This document shows, piece by piece, positions 24,308 to 32,254 of a stretch of DNA of 64,000 nt (the stretch's first letter is position 1; the number at the start of each line of letters is the position of its first letter). Both the position numbers and the translations under genes were made by a program. The notes below the pieces were generated by a model. That model saw only the letters and a list, made by a program, of their open reading frames with translations, did not search any database and was not told where the DNA came from. The DNA comes from Anaerolineae bacterium. GTDB taxonomy: Bacteria > Chloroflexota > Anaerolineae > Anaerolineales > Anaerolineaceae. The stretch is taken from positions 62,001-126,000 of the forward strand of contig JABUFD010000001.1 of the NCBI GenBank assembly GCA_013314735.1, given 5' to 3'.

Positions 24308-26807
24308 CGGGTTTCCCTGAAAAGTGGCTGAAAACGATCAGGCACAGCAAAGAGATCGTGCTTGTAGCCCATCCGATAAGAGCAGTGGCAGGCTTCTGAA
24401 ATGTTACCTGGTAATGGTGCTGCCCCGCGGGAGCATCCAGCTGGATCAAGTTGGCGATGGGAGTGGTTTCCACCGCTGTACCATCCACTGATACCCGCGT
24501 ACCGTCAAAATGGGCAAACGGCAGCAGGATGGTGCGGGATTCCTCCAGGCTGATGTCGAACGCAATCATTTTTCCGTTGGCTGTGTAGTGTTCCAGGGGA
24601 ATGGTATGATAGTCCATCGGCTGCCCGGCTGGTATCTGCAGCACATCTTCGAGAATACGAACCGAACCTTCATCCTGGTTGATGACGGCGTGGTAGGGCA
24701 GGTTGAGACCGATGAACCAGATCTGTTCTGTACCCACCTGCCTGGTTCCGGTCAGCACCAGGGACTGGCCGAGAAAATCAGAGGTCAGCCATTCCTGGTC
24801 CAGATTCTGGGGGGTGAGGGTGTACCACAGGCTGCCGTGGTCATGGAAAGGCGACAATTGGAGCAGTCCGGAACCGGAGGCCAGTTGGATCGGGTTTTGA
24901 TCCAGAATCACGCGCTCCCCCCATACATCGAGAAAATCAGGCTGTTGCGAGAGCGGATTTTCCCTGGTTTTGGTAAGGTCAATCACCACACGTGTTCCAG
25001 TTTTGGCTAATGCGGTGACGAGTGTTTCGGCGGTGTTTTTGTTGTGCCAGGTAAAACCAGCCAGGATCACACACCGATAACGGGACAAAGTTTCCAGGCT
25101 GTAGTCATCAATATAGGCCGAATCGGCAGTGATGATCTGCGGAAACAGGTAGGCATAATTCTGGGCGGTTGTGCCAATGCCAATGGTATCCCATTCGGCG
25201 ACTATAACCCGTGGCGCGCCTGGGCGGTGGAATGCCCGGTACTGGCTGCTGCTGCCGGCGGACTGGAATCCAGCCTGTGCCAGGGCAGACTCGAGTCCGT
25301 AGGGTTGCGGAATCTGGTTGGCAACCCACACATCATCGACACCGGCCAGGTTCAGGCGGTCAATGGCATAAGCTGTCCGTCCGACCTGCAGGGCTTCGTT
25401 GATGCCGGAAACCAGGGTGGCCGTACGTGCCCCCTGAAACCCCCAGCCAAACACCTGTTCGCGCATCCCTTCACTGCTGGCGTAATAGGAAGGGGCAGAA
25501 CCGGTTCTTGAATGGTCAAGCGTTGCCTGCCGCCAGCCTTCATTGGTAGACAACTGACGGGCAAGCGCCTGTTGTTCGCCGTCATCTGGCCTGTTGAAAA
25601 TTAACCGGCGCGAACCGGTAAAATCCACCAGGATCAGCAGCAGGAGGCATACAGCCACAGTCTGCCAGGCTGGTTGGCGCGGGTTATGATGAAAAATGAG
25701 GCGTATGCCCCATACACATGCTGCCAACAGGAATACACTGGCGGCGGTGAGAAAACGAGCCGGCCACATCAGGGTGGAAAGCGGCAGCGCATTGAAAAGT
25801 TGGTTCAGTACCGGTGTCACCAGCAGGCAGCCCACCCATCCGGTAAGCAGCAGCGCCCAGAAGGTGTGGTTTTTGCGGACAGCGGGATGGCACATGAGAA
25901 GCATCGGTACAACTGCCAGTGCCAGGCCAACATACAGGGTTTCGATGTTTGCCAGACGTGCCATCGGGTTGAAGAGGGATGATACGGACACTACAGGCAA
26001 ACCCTGCGCCATGGCTTGCTTACTGAGTTCAGTGATACCGCCGTTCATGCTCGGGAACAGCCAGAAGGAGGCAGACAGGATACCCATGGCGATTGCCGCG
26101 GTAGTAGTTCCCACGTGGGAGAGCGGCAGGCGCTGCAGCACGGTGCTGGCCAGCAGGAACAGGACAGCCACAGCGGCTGTGATCGAGGCGATCATCGGGT
26201 GGCTCAGTACCAGCAGGGTAAAGGTCAACCCCAGGGGAACCAGTATTTTCCGCGGCTTTGGTTGTTCCAGGGTAACCATTAACAGGTACAGGATCACTGG
26301 CAGGAGGGCGTTGGCAAAATGGCGCAACAAATTGCCTTCGGCGAAGGCGACCCGTACCAGGTCCGGGAGGAGCAGATAAAGGATGCCGGCGGCGGAGGCG
26401 ATCGGCCAGCCCAACCTGCGGTGGAACAGCAGCCAGGAAAGCCCGCCGCCCCAGGCGCAGGCGATGATGAACCAGGTGGAAAGCGTCACCGGGTTGTCAA
26501 ACAATGGCGACAGCCATGCCAGGGGGTAGTACAGCAGCGGGGGATAGTAGCGGAACAACTGGATGCTAAGATACCACTGCGGTACAAAATCGGGCAGCCA
26601 GATGCCTTCGGTGATGGATTGCCGCAGGAATTCATAACGGAATACATGCCCGAGGGTGTCGGACCCCCAGGGGACGGCATTGGGATCAAGCAGCAGGCGT
26701 CCGTAAATCAAGGCGCAGGCCCCGCTGACCAGCAGGAACCCGGCCAGGATGCCGGGAAAGTACCTGGCTGCAGAATCAGTCTTTGTGGTGGTCGATGCGG
26801 CGGTCAT
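24297..26807 (-). CDS. large membrane protein of the PTPS-related family
   Basis: An 836-residue polytopic protein. About 11-13 membrane helices occupy residues 15-385, with GT-C-like segments GSDTLGHVFRYEFLRQSI, FVPQWYLSIQLFRYYPPLLYYPLAWL (aromatic-rich first loop with Asp/His) and YLLLPDLVRVAFAEGNLLRHFANALLPVILY. A long extracytoplasmic domain (about 400-800) and a final helix (about 810-828) follow. This matches the family annotated '6-pyruvoyl-tetrahydropterin synthase related domain; membrane protein' (PF10131-like, from memory), named only for its genomic link with PTPS-like genes in exosortase-G loci. A lipid-linked-sugar glycosyltransferase role is plausible. It overlaps the PTPS-like gene by 32 bp and the next gene by 11 bp. 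Confidence 0.8.
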   Translation of the reverse strand: MTAASTTTKTDSAARYFPGILAGFLLVSGACALIYGRLLLDPNAVPWGSDTLGHVFRYEFLRQSITEGIWLPDFVPQWYLSIQLFRYYPPLLYYPLAWLSPLFDNPVTLSTWFIIACAWGGGLSWLLFHRRLGWPIASAAGILYLLLPDLVRVAFAEGNLLRHFANALLPVILYLLMVTLEQPKPRKILVPLGLTFTLLVLSHPMIASITAAVAVLFLLASTVLQRLPLSHVGTTTAAIAMGILSASFWLFPSMNGGITELSKQAMAQGLPVVSVSSLFNPMARLANIETLYVGLALAVVPMLLMCHPAVRKNHTFWALLLTGWVGCLLVTPVLNQLFNALPLSTLMWPARFLTAASVFLLAACVWGIRLIFHHNPRQPAWQTVAVCLLLLILVDFTGSRRLIFNRPDDGEQQALARQLSTNEGWRQATLDHSRTGSAPSYYASSEGMREQVFGWGFQGARTATLVSGINEALQVGRTAYAIDRLNLAGVDDVWVANQIPQPYGLESALAQAGFQSAGSSSQYRAFHRPGAPRVIVAEWDTIGIGTTAQNYAYLFPQIITADSAYIDDYSLETLSRYRCVILAGFTWHNKNTAETLVTALAKTGTRVVIDLTKTRENPLSQQPDFLDVWGERVILDQNPIQLASGSGLLQLSPFHDHGSLWYTLTPQNLDQEWLTSDFLGQSLVLTGTRQVGTEQIWFIGLNLPYHAVINQDEGSVRILEDVLQIPAGQPMDYHTIPLEHYTANGKMIAFDISLEESRTILLPFAHFDGTRVSVDGTAVETTPIANLIQLDAPAGQHHYQVTFQKPATALIGWATSTISLLCLIVFSHFSGKPDER

Positions 26808-27273
26808 TGGATACCAGGGTCACCCCGATGGTTGGGGATTCATTTAACGTGATTTCCAGGATTTCCAGCGGCAGATGTTGGGTCAGCTGCTCCATCTGGT
26901 ATGCAATCACCTGGACCAGGTTTTCGGTAGTGGATTGGATTTTTTGAAAAACCGGGATATCGTTCAGACAGCGTCCTTCATAATGCTGGGCAATCTGGCG
27001 CAGGATGGCGCGGAAATCTTCGAAGGGAAAATAATAATTGCCATCAGAAGGATCGTCGTAAGCAGCGATGGCCGTTAATTGGAAGGAGTGCCGGTGCATT
27101 TCTCCGAACTTTCCCGGTTTATACTCAATCTGGTGGGCTGCGTTAAAAAAAACACTCATCTGCAGCTGCATCCTGTACGATTGTGGAGCAAGCGCCAACT
27201 CTTCAAGATTCCACATACTTTCTTGCGGTGTGCCCCCTGTATGAAGTTGTCTGTCATTGGTTTGCACCAGCAT
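26776..27273 (-). CDS. 6-pyruvoyl-tetrahydropterin synthase (QueD-like) related protein
   Basis: A 165-residue protein with a T-fold PTPS/QueD-like domain from about residue 36. FFNAAHQIEY (His47) and MHRHSFQLTA (His60, His62) supply the three zinc ligands. STTENLVQVIAYQMEQL and ILEITLNESP (a conserved Glu) complete the pocket. The catalytic Cys that usually lies four residues before the H-x-H motif is absent (FGEMHRH), and the usual HGH is HRH. It is therefore unlikely to be a standard PTPS or QueD. It is the promoter-proximal gene of the exosortase-like operon, as in other XrtG loci where a PTPS-related gene is a constant but unexplained member. It has an ATG at 27273 with AGGGTG upstream and an N-terminal extension of about 35 residues. 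Confidence 0.8.
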   Translation of the reverse strand: MLVQTNDRQLHTGGTPQESMWNLEELALAPQSYRMQLQMSVFFNAAHQIEYKPGKFGEMHRHSFQLTAIAAYDDPSDGNYYFPFEDFRAILRQIAQHYEGRCLNDIPVFQKIQSTTENLVQVIAYQMEQLTQHLPLEILEITLNESPTIGVTLVSNDRRIDHHKD

Positions 27274-27483
27274 GCGACACCCTGTCCAATCTGGATTGAG
27301 ATTTACAAATCAACGCATGCCCGGCATGGGGAGACGCCGGGGGAATGTCTGGGGTTCTTGATGCAAAAAGTGTACCATCTGGCTGGTTTGTATCATTTTC
27401 CGCCAGGAAATCCCAATACCCGGGCTATATCCGCTGTTGTTGTTAACAAAAAGTGAATGAATGTTAATCAATTTGTTGACAAA

Positions 27484-27515
27484 AGCTTGCCTTCCCGCTG
27501 GAAGGCAGGTATAAT
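27484..27515 (+). promoter_or_regulatory. promoter of the GNAT gene with embedded palindrome
   Basis: -35 TTGCCT (27487-27492), 17-bp spacer, -10 TATAAT (27510-27515). A perfect palindrome, TGCCTTCC (27488-27495) with its complement (27500-27507) around CGCT, fills the spacer. It resembles the short 'CTTGCC..GGCAGG' palindromic repeats common in some genomes, so it may be an operator or a repeat that donates promoter sequence. A TTGACA at 27476-27481 is too far upstream to pair with this -10. Confidence 0.6.
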
Positions 27516-27540
27516 ACGAAACGTTGGGCAAATATGCCTG

Positions 27541-27700
27541 TGAATGACAACGATTCTCGGTGAGGTGAAACGCCGACCCTCATCGCTGAGCCAGCTCCAG
27601 AGAGCTGGTTCGTCCTTTAAAAGGGATGGGAACAAAAAATTTGGTTCCAAACCGGTTTTCTCACCGGAATCTGGTTTCGTTTTGATCATCGTAACGGAGG
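27541..27700 (+). promoter_or_regulatory. structured 5' leader of the GNAT gene, class unknown
   Basis: About 190 nt separate the probable transcription start from the GNAT ATG, and the sequence folds into consecutive hairpins. They are CGGTGAGG with CCTCATCG (one G-U), CCAGCTC (27591-27597) with GAGCTGG (27602-27608), GGAAC-AAA with TTT-GGTTCC, and CCGGT with ACCGG nested in AAACC/GGTTT. The last ends shortly before the GGAGG ribosome site. I cannot match it to a known riboswitch or T-box (no GGTGGNACC-type element). Confidence 0.45.
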
Positions 27701-27708
27701 AACTGCAC

Positions 27709-28338
27709 ATGACGATTGAAATCCGTGCCATGCAGCCATCGGATGAGGCAGCGGTAGCTGATATCTGTTATGTCACCAGCCCATGGGGGCGTGATGGGCG
27801 GGAGAACCTGCGGCACCTGGTGGCGCTGCGCTGGTGCCTGCATTACCTGTGGCATGAAACCGAGCACTGCCATGTGGCAGTGGATACCGGATTGGAGAAC
27901 AAGGTCGTCGGTTACCTGATCTGTGCACCGGACACCGAACGCCAGGAAGCTGGCTTCCGGCAATCCACACTGCATTTGGTCAAGGCGGAAATTAAACGCC
28001 TTGCGCCGCGGGTGGGGATTGAACGGGCGAAACTGGAAAAGGAATTCTTCTTCCTGCCGACCCGCAACATGGGCGCTACGGCTCGAAAGGTGGCGGAGGA
28101 TTACCAGGCTCATCTTCATATCGATATTTACCCGGACCATCACCGGCGCGGGATTGGGCGCTTGTTGTTCGCCGCACACGAGATTCACCTGCGAGCCATC
28201 GGCTGTCCGGGGTATCACCTGGGCGTGAGTTCTTCCAACCAACAGGCAGTCCAGTTCTATACAGCGATGGGGATGACAGATATGACTCATGTTGGCGGGC
28301 CATTGAATTTCGGGATCATATTCGCCAAAGCTCTATAG
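27709..28338 (+). CDS. GNAT family N-acetyltransferase
   Basis: A 209-residue acetyltransferase. The start at 27709 follows ACGGAGG; the open frame upstream is the structured leader. The GNAT fold is recognisable in IEIRAMQPSDEAAVADICY (strand 1), VVGYLICAPDTERQ (strand 4) and HLHIDIYPDHHRRGIGRLLFAAHEIHL (about 137-163), where RRGIGRLL is the acetyl-CoA pyrophosphate loop (motif A). It continues with YHLGVSSSNQQAVQFYTAMGM (motif B). An insertion of about 45 residues between strands 4 and 5 (STLHLVKAEIKRLAPRVGIERAKLEKE) is longer than in minimal GNATs and resembles the acetyltransferase half of bacterial OGA-like proteins. The substrate is unknown. Confidence 0.85.
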   Translation: MTIEIRAMQPSDEAAVADICYVTSPWGRDGRENLRHLVALRWCLHYLWHETEHCHVAVDTGLENKVVGYLICAPDTERQEAGFRQSTLHLVKAEIKRLAPRVGIERAKLEKEFFFLPTRNMGATARKVAEDYQAHLHIDIYPDHHRRGIGRLLFAAHEIHLRAIGCPGYHLGVSSSNQQAVQFYTAMGMTDMTHVGGPLNFGIIFAKAL

Positions 28339-28402
28339 CCATCCATATCAACGGACCCGAATCTGCATCTGGTGCACGCATTTGGCTCGTGATGAAAGAA
28401 AT

Positions 28403-28417
28403 TGTCAAGTGTTGACA
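28403..28417. promoter_or_regulatory. 15-bp palindrome upstream of the TetR promoter
   Basis: TGTCAA (28403-28408), GTG, TTGACA (28412-28417): a perfect inverted repeat 25 bp upstream of the -35 box of the tetR promoter. The right arm is itself a consensus -35, so it could be a second binding site or a remnant promoter. Confidence 0.4.
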
Positions 28418-28441
28418 GCTTTCTTTGATTCTAATTTTCGC

Positions 28442-28478
28442 TTGACAAAAACAAAGTATTGATTATAATGTAATCAAT
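28442..28478 (+). promoter_or_regulatory. tetR promoter with overlapping operator palindrome
   Basis: -35 TTGACA (28442-28447), 16-bp spacer, -10 TATAAT (28464-28469). A perfect 21-bp inverted repeat, ATTGATTA (28458-28465) with TAATCAAT (28471-28478), covers the -10 box. This placement is typical of a TetR operator and suggests autorepression of the tetR-Acg unit. Confidence 0.75.
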
Positions 28479-28514
28479 GATAACAAATTAAGTATAGATA
28501 ACTTAGGGTGTGCC

Positions 28515-29201
28515 ATGAAAAGTCGACGAGAAGAACAACGGGAAGCAACAATCGAAGAAATTAAAAATCTTGCCTGGGAACAGATGAGGCAAATGGGTCC
28601 CGCAAATTTGTCGCTGCGTCAGATTACTCAACAAATGCGGATGAGTTCTGCTGCCATTTTTCGTTACTTTGAAAACAGGGAAGCGCTGCTTGATGCATTA
28701 ACCCTTGACGCGTACCGGGTCCATAACCAAATCCTGGCAGATGCTTTCAACGCCAATAGTGACAAACCAATGAAAGAACAACTGAAATCAATGGCAATGG
28801 CTTACAGGGATTGGGCTGTCCGAAATCCAGAAAAATACCTGTTGATGTATGGTACGACCATCCCGGGTTACCAACCTGATTGGTCAAAACTGATCCCGGT
28901 GACCAGTGAAGGGTTGAAACTGTTGGTGAATGTCCTGTACCTAGACAGGCGCGCTGGAACCCCCCGTGAAATGGTTCATGATGATATTCCCGTGAACATT
29001 AAGATGTGGTTTGATGTGGTGATTTCGGATCGTGATTTTCAGGCCGATGCTGAAAGCCTGTTGCTTGCGCTGCGGTTGTGGTCGCGCCTGCATGGGATGA
29101 TCAGCCTGGAATTGGTAGGGCAGTTGGGTTTGCTGGTTGGGGATGTTGATGCATATTACCAGATGGAAGTGGATAAGATGCTTGACTACACCTTTAAGTA
29201 A
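28515..29201 (+). CDS. TetR/AcrR family transcriptional regulator
   Basis: A 228-residue repressor. The N-terminal helix-turn-helix (about 10-58) includes TIEEIKNLAWEQMRQMGPANLSLRQITQQMRMSSAAIFRYFENREALLDAL, the TetR recognition-helix pattern. The C-terminal ligand domain contains YRDWAVRNPEKYLLMYGTTIPGY and LWSRLHGMISLEL, the Trp-His-Gly signature of the 'WHG' class of TetR C-terminal domains. It has its own promoter with a palindromic operator over the -10 box. It is followed 43 bp later by the Acg-like gene, which is probably co-transcribed and controlled. The inducer is unknown. Confidence 0.9.
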   Translation: MKSRREEQREATIEEIKNLAWEQMRQMGPANLSLRQITQQMRMSSAAIFRYFENREALLDALTLDAYRVHNQILADAFNANSDKPMKEQLKSMAMAYRDWAVRNPEKYLLMYGTTIPGYQPDWSKLIPVTSEGLKLLVNVLYLDRRAGTPREMVHDDIPVNIKMWFDVVISDRDFQADAESLLLALRLWSRLHGMISLELVGQLGLLVGDVDAYYQMEVDKMLDYTFK

Positions 29202-29244
29202 TCCAAACAAGTCTGGTAAATAGAAAAGAATGGAGAATAATGAA

Positions 29245-30360
29245 ATGGTGAAAAAAATGGAACGAAGAGAATTTTTAAAGACCGCAATGACGGTCAGTGC
29301 GGCGATCGCGTTTTCCCCGGCATTGGCTGCCTGCGGTGACGGTGCTGCATATGAATCAACATCCACTGAGATACGGGAATCGATGGCGGTTGATGCCCCA
29401 AACGACCACGAGAACTATCTCGATTTTGTCCGTCAAGCAACATTGGCGGCAAACTCCCACAACACTCAACCCTGGCTTTTTAAGATTGCAGGAGATACGA
29501 TTGAGATCCACCTGGATCATAGCCGCCGTCTTCCCGTTGTGGACCCGGATGACCGCGGTTTGTGGATCAGCCTTGGTTGTGCGCTGGAAAACATGGTTAT
29601 TGCAGCAAACCATGCCGGTTATTTTTCTACGGTGGAATTACCGGCTTCGGCTGAGGGTATCATCACTGTTCGATTTGAAACTGGCGCAGAAAAGGGCTCC
29701 CATCCCCTGGCGCAAGCCATTTCTTTACGCCAAAACATGCGGAATCTCTATACCGGCGAGTTGGTCCGGACTTCAGACTATGCGGCGTTGACCAGCATTC
29801 CATTGGAGCCGGGCGTTGTATTGCTGCCTGTTGTTGAACCTGGTCGCATCAAGGAGATTGCAGGCCTGATCTCCGAAGGCACATTAACACAGTATTCTGA
29901 TCCTGCATTCATCGATGAATTGGTGTACTGGCTGCGGTTTAATAAAAAAGAAGCAATGAATACACGGGATGGCTTATTCTCTGCCTGTTCCGGAAATCCG
30001 ACAGCGCCGCGATTGATTGGGAAAATGTTCCTGAATCCCAAAAGCGCTGCGAAAACAGCGGCGGCTGAAGTCGAGAAAGTAATGAGTGCTTCGGGTATGA
30101 TGGTATTGGCAAGTGAAAACGATGATGTAACTCACTGGATCAATACAGGCCGGGTTTATGAACGTCTCGCTTTGACAATGACAAACCTGGGTATACGAAG
30201 TGCTTTCCACAATCAACCGATTGAGGTGCCAGAACTTCGTCCGCAGCTGCAGGAAAAAATCGGGGCGAAAACCACTCTGCCTCAGTTATTGTTCCGGTTT
30301 GGTGTTGCTGACCCAATGCCAGTTTCTGTGCGGCGTCCTGTGGAAGAAGTGATAATCTAG
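29245..30360 (+). CDS. Tat-exported Acg/nitroreductase-like flavoprotein, lipoprotein
   Basis: A 371-residue protein. The start at 29245 is preceded by GGAG at a proper distance; an ATG at 29230 is possible. The N-terminus has a twin-arginine motif (MERREFLKTAMTVSAAIAF) ending in a lipobox (PALAACG), so it is exported folded by Tat and probably lipid-anchored. The mature part resembles the Acg branch of the nitroreductase fold: YLDFVRQATLAANSHNTQPWLFKI (FMN-binding S-x-x-N-x-Q-P-W), IHLDHSRRLPVVDPDDRGLWISLGCALENMVIAA and LRQNMRNLY. Acg proteins bind FMN but often lack classical nitroreductase activity. It probably forms an operon with the upstream tetR. Confidence 0.8.
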   Translation: MVKKMERREFLKTAMTVSAAIAFSPALAACGDGAAYESTSTEIRESMAVDAPNDHENYLDFVRQATLAANSHNTQPWLFKIAGDTIEIHLDHSRRLPVVDPDDRGLWISLGCALENMVIAANHAGYFSTVELPASAEGIITVRFETGAEKGSHPLAQAISLRQNMRNLYTGELVRTSDYAALTSIPLEPGVVLLPVVEPGRIKEIAGLISEGTLTQYSDPAFIDELVYWLRFNKKEAMNTRDGLFSACSGNPTAPRLIGKMFLNPKSAAKTAAAEVEKVMSASGMMVLASENDDVTHWINTGRVYERLALTMTNLGIRSAFHNQPIEVPELRPQLQEKIGAKTTLPQLLFRFGVADPMPVSVRRPVEEVII

Positions 30361-30400
30361 AGATATTCTCTGTCTCAGAATTCATTATAACAAGTATAGT

Positions 30401-30434
30401 ACAACCCCTCTGTTGTTAAGAGGGGTTGTGTTTT
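30401..30434 (+). terminator. rho-independent terminator after the Acg-like gene
   Basis: An 11-bp perfect stem, ACAACCCCTCT (30401-30411) with AGAGGGGTTGT (30419-30429), followed by GTTTT. It lies 40 bp after the stop at 30360. The rest of the gap to 30644 holds no gene; a TATAAT at 30491 has no good -35. Confidence 0.85.
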
Positions 30435-30644
30435 CACCAGGTTCAGGGCTGAAACGCATTAAGGCAGCAATAAATATTTTCGAACACCACTATAATCAGG
30501 TTAATAATCTGCTAAGGGAGAATGGGTAATTATGTTGCCGATGATCTATTTTTCTAAATGACACGTTCTCCCTGGAACTTTTGACCCTTTCTTGTGTTCC
30601 AAAACCTATGAATTGTTCAAATCATGAAGGAAAGGAATGAAACA

Positions 30645-32222
30645 ATGATAAAAAGACAGTTAATGGTTGGATTGATTCTACTCAGCCTGCTGCTTCTGGC
30701 TTGTGCCTGTAATGTGGGTGATTACTTCAACAACCTGTTCAGCCGGGTGCAGGAGGAATTGGACGGAGATGCCGAGATCGATGGGACGGTTCCCCTGGAG
30801 GAACTGACGGAGGCTACGGAAGAAATCGTTCAGGAGGAAGCACAGCTGCCGACAGCAGAAACCGTTGATGAGATCGAACCGGTACTCGAGGGCGGTTGGC
30901 TTGTGGCTGAAACCACAGGCGGGTTGTGGGTTGTTGACGACCAGGGTGGCAACTTCCGTAATGTCTACAGCGGACAATACCTCAAGCAATCAGCTGCACC
31001 AGACAATGGCGGGGTGGTGGCTTTCATCCAGTCGGAAACCGAATGGGGGGAGGGCATACTGGAACTGGGGATGGTGTATCTGAACAGCGGCAATACAGAG
31101 ATTGTTGCTGCGCTGACCAATGATCAGACCACTTTCTATCCTGGCGACGATATGGATATCGGAGACCCGGGCCGTGAAGCCGCCATGGCGATGGGGTTCG
31201 ATAACCTGGCCTGGTCGCCGGACAACCGCTACCTGGCGTTTGTGGGCGCGCAGCATGACCGCTTTGCTGACCTGTACAGTTTTGATCTGCAAAGCACTGA
31301 AATCCGCCGTCTGGTAGGCACAGAATCACATGTATACCAGCCGGTGTGGTCGCCTGACAGCCAGTACCTTTTGGCACCTTCCGCCACCAGTTTCGGTACA
31401 GGCGCCGGCTTCGCGATGGATTCGATGTGGATCGCCCGTCCGGATGGGAGCGAAAGCGGCGTGTTGTTCGACGCCAGCAATTCCATCGACATGCAGGTAT
31501 GGGGATGGTTGGATGATGAAACAATGTTGTTCAGCCCGCTCGACATCATGGCGGGGTACAAAAACCTCCAGCTGTTCAACATCCGCAGCGGGGCGGTGAC
31601 GGAGATCATCGGCAGTTCCGATTACTTTTATGATGCTGATTTCTCATCCGACGCGCGGACAGTGATGTTCAGTTTCCCCTTCGATGATATTCTCGAGTGG
31701 GTGGATGGGGAAACCATCACCGAGCGCGGCCTGTACCTGTGGCGTGAAGATACGGGAGCGGTCGAAAAAATAAACCCGGATGTGGATTATGGCAGCTGGG
31801 TGGTGTTTGAACCGTACAGCCAATGCTATTACGCCTGGATCAGCCAGCCGGTGGGCGGTTCGAGCGGGTATATGCAGGCGTACAGTCCCTATGGGCAGAT
31901 CGACGGCTCGTGTCCGGCGCTGCCACTGGGGGTGACAGAAGCCCCCACCTTCTCCGCCAGCGGGAATTATTACTTCTGGAAAATCCAGTCGTGGGACAAC
32001 CCGCAAAGCGATTCACTGATGGCCGGGAACCTTGCCACCGAAGAATGGTATACAGTGCAGAGCGGGATGGTGAATTTCGCCGCCTGGCACCCCACCGAAG
32101 AGCTCGTCTTCTTTGCGCAGGGCAGCCGCCTGTACATGGCTGCCGCGCCAGATTTTGTGCCGGTCGAGATCGGCACAACCGGTGGATTGGAAATCACCGA
32201 CCTGTACTGGGCGATGCCGTAA
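30645..32222 (+). CDS. lipoprotein with WD40/TolB-like beta-propeller
   Basis: A 525-residue exported lipoprotein. The ATG at 30645 has GAAAGGA upstream. The signal peptide ends in LLLACACN (lipobox Cys about 20-22), then an acidic Glu/Thr-rich linker (about 30-80). The rest is a beta-propeller of PD40/TolB type, with repeated blades such as NLAWSPDNRYLAFVGAQHDRFADLYSFDL and QPVWSPDSQYLLAPSATSFG, later ADFSSDARTVMFSFPFDD and FAAWHPTEELVFFAQGSRLYM. No catalytic motif is seen; a surface binding role is inferred. It stands between a terminator upstream and a dispersed repeat downstream. Confidence 0.8.
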   Translation: MIKRQLMVGLILLSLLLLACACNVGDYFNNLFSRVQEELDGDAEIDGTVPLEELTEATEEIVQEEAQLPTAETVDEIEPVLEGGWLVAETTGGLWVVDDQGGNFRNVYSGQYLKQSAAPDNGGVVAFIQSETEWGEGILELGMVYLNSGNTEIVAALTNDQTTFYPGDDMDIGDPGREAAMAMGFDNLAWSPDNRYLAFVGAQHDRFADLYSFDLQSTEIRRLVGTESHVYQPVWSPDSQYLLAPSATSFGTGAGFAMDSMWIARPDGSESGVLFDASNSIDMQVWGWLDDETMLFSPLDIMAGYKNLQLFNIRSGAVTEIIGSSDYFYDADFSSDARTVMFSFPFDDILEWVDGETITERGLYLWREDTGAVEKINPDVDYGSWVVFEPYSQCYYAWISQPVGGSSGYMQAYSPYGQIDGSCPALPLGVTEAPTFSASGNYYFWKIQSWDNPQSDSLMAGNLATEEWYTVQSGMVNFAAWHPTEELVFFAQGSRLYMAAAPDFVPVEIGTTGGLEITDLYWAMP

Positions 32223-32254
32223 GGCAAAGTACTGCTTCAACCCAATTGGGGGGC

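Noticed and set aside
27475-27515. TTGACA with TATAAT as the GNAT promoter
   Set aside because: The spacing is 28 bp, too long. The pair TTGCCT-N17-TATAAT fits instead.
27541-27708. In-frame N-terminal extension of the GNAT protein
   Set aside because: The extension lacks GNAT features, its start has no ribosome site, and the region is better explained as a hairpin-rich leader. ATG at 27709 follows GGAGG.
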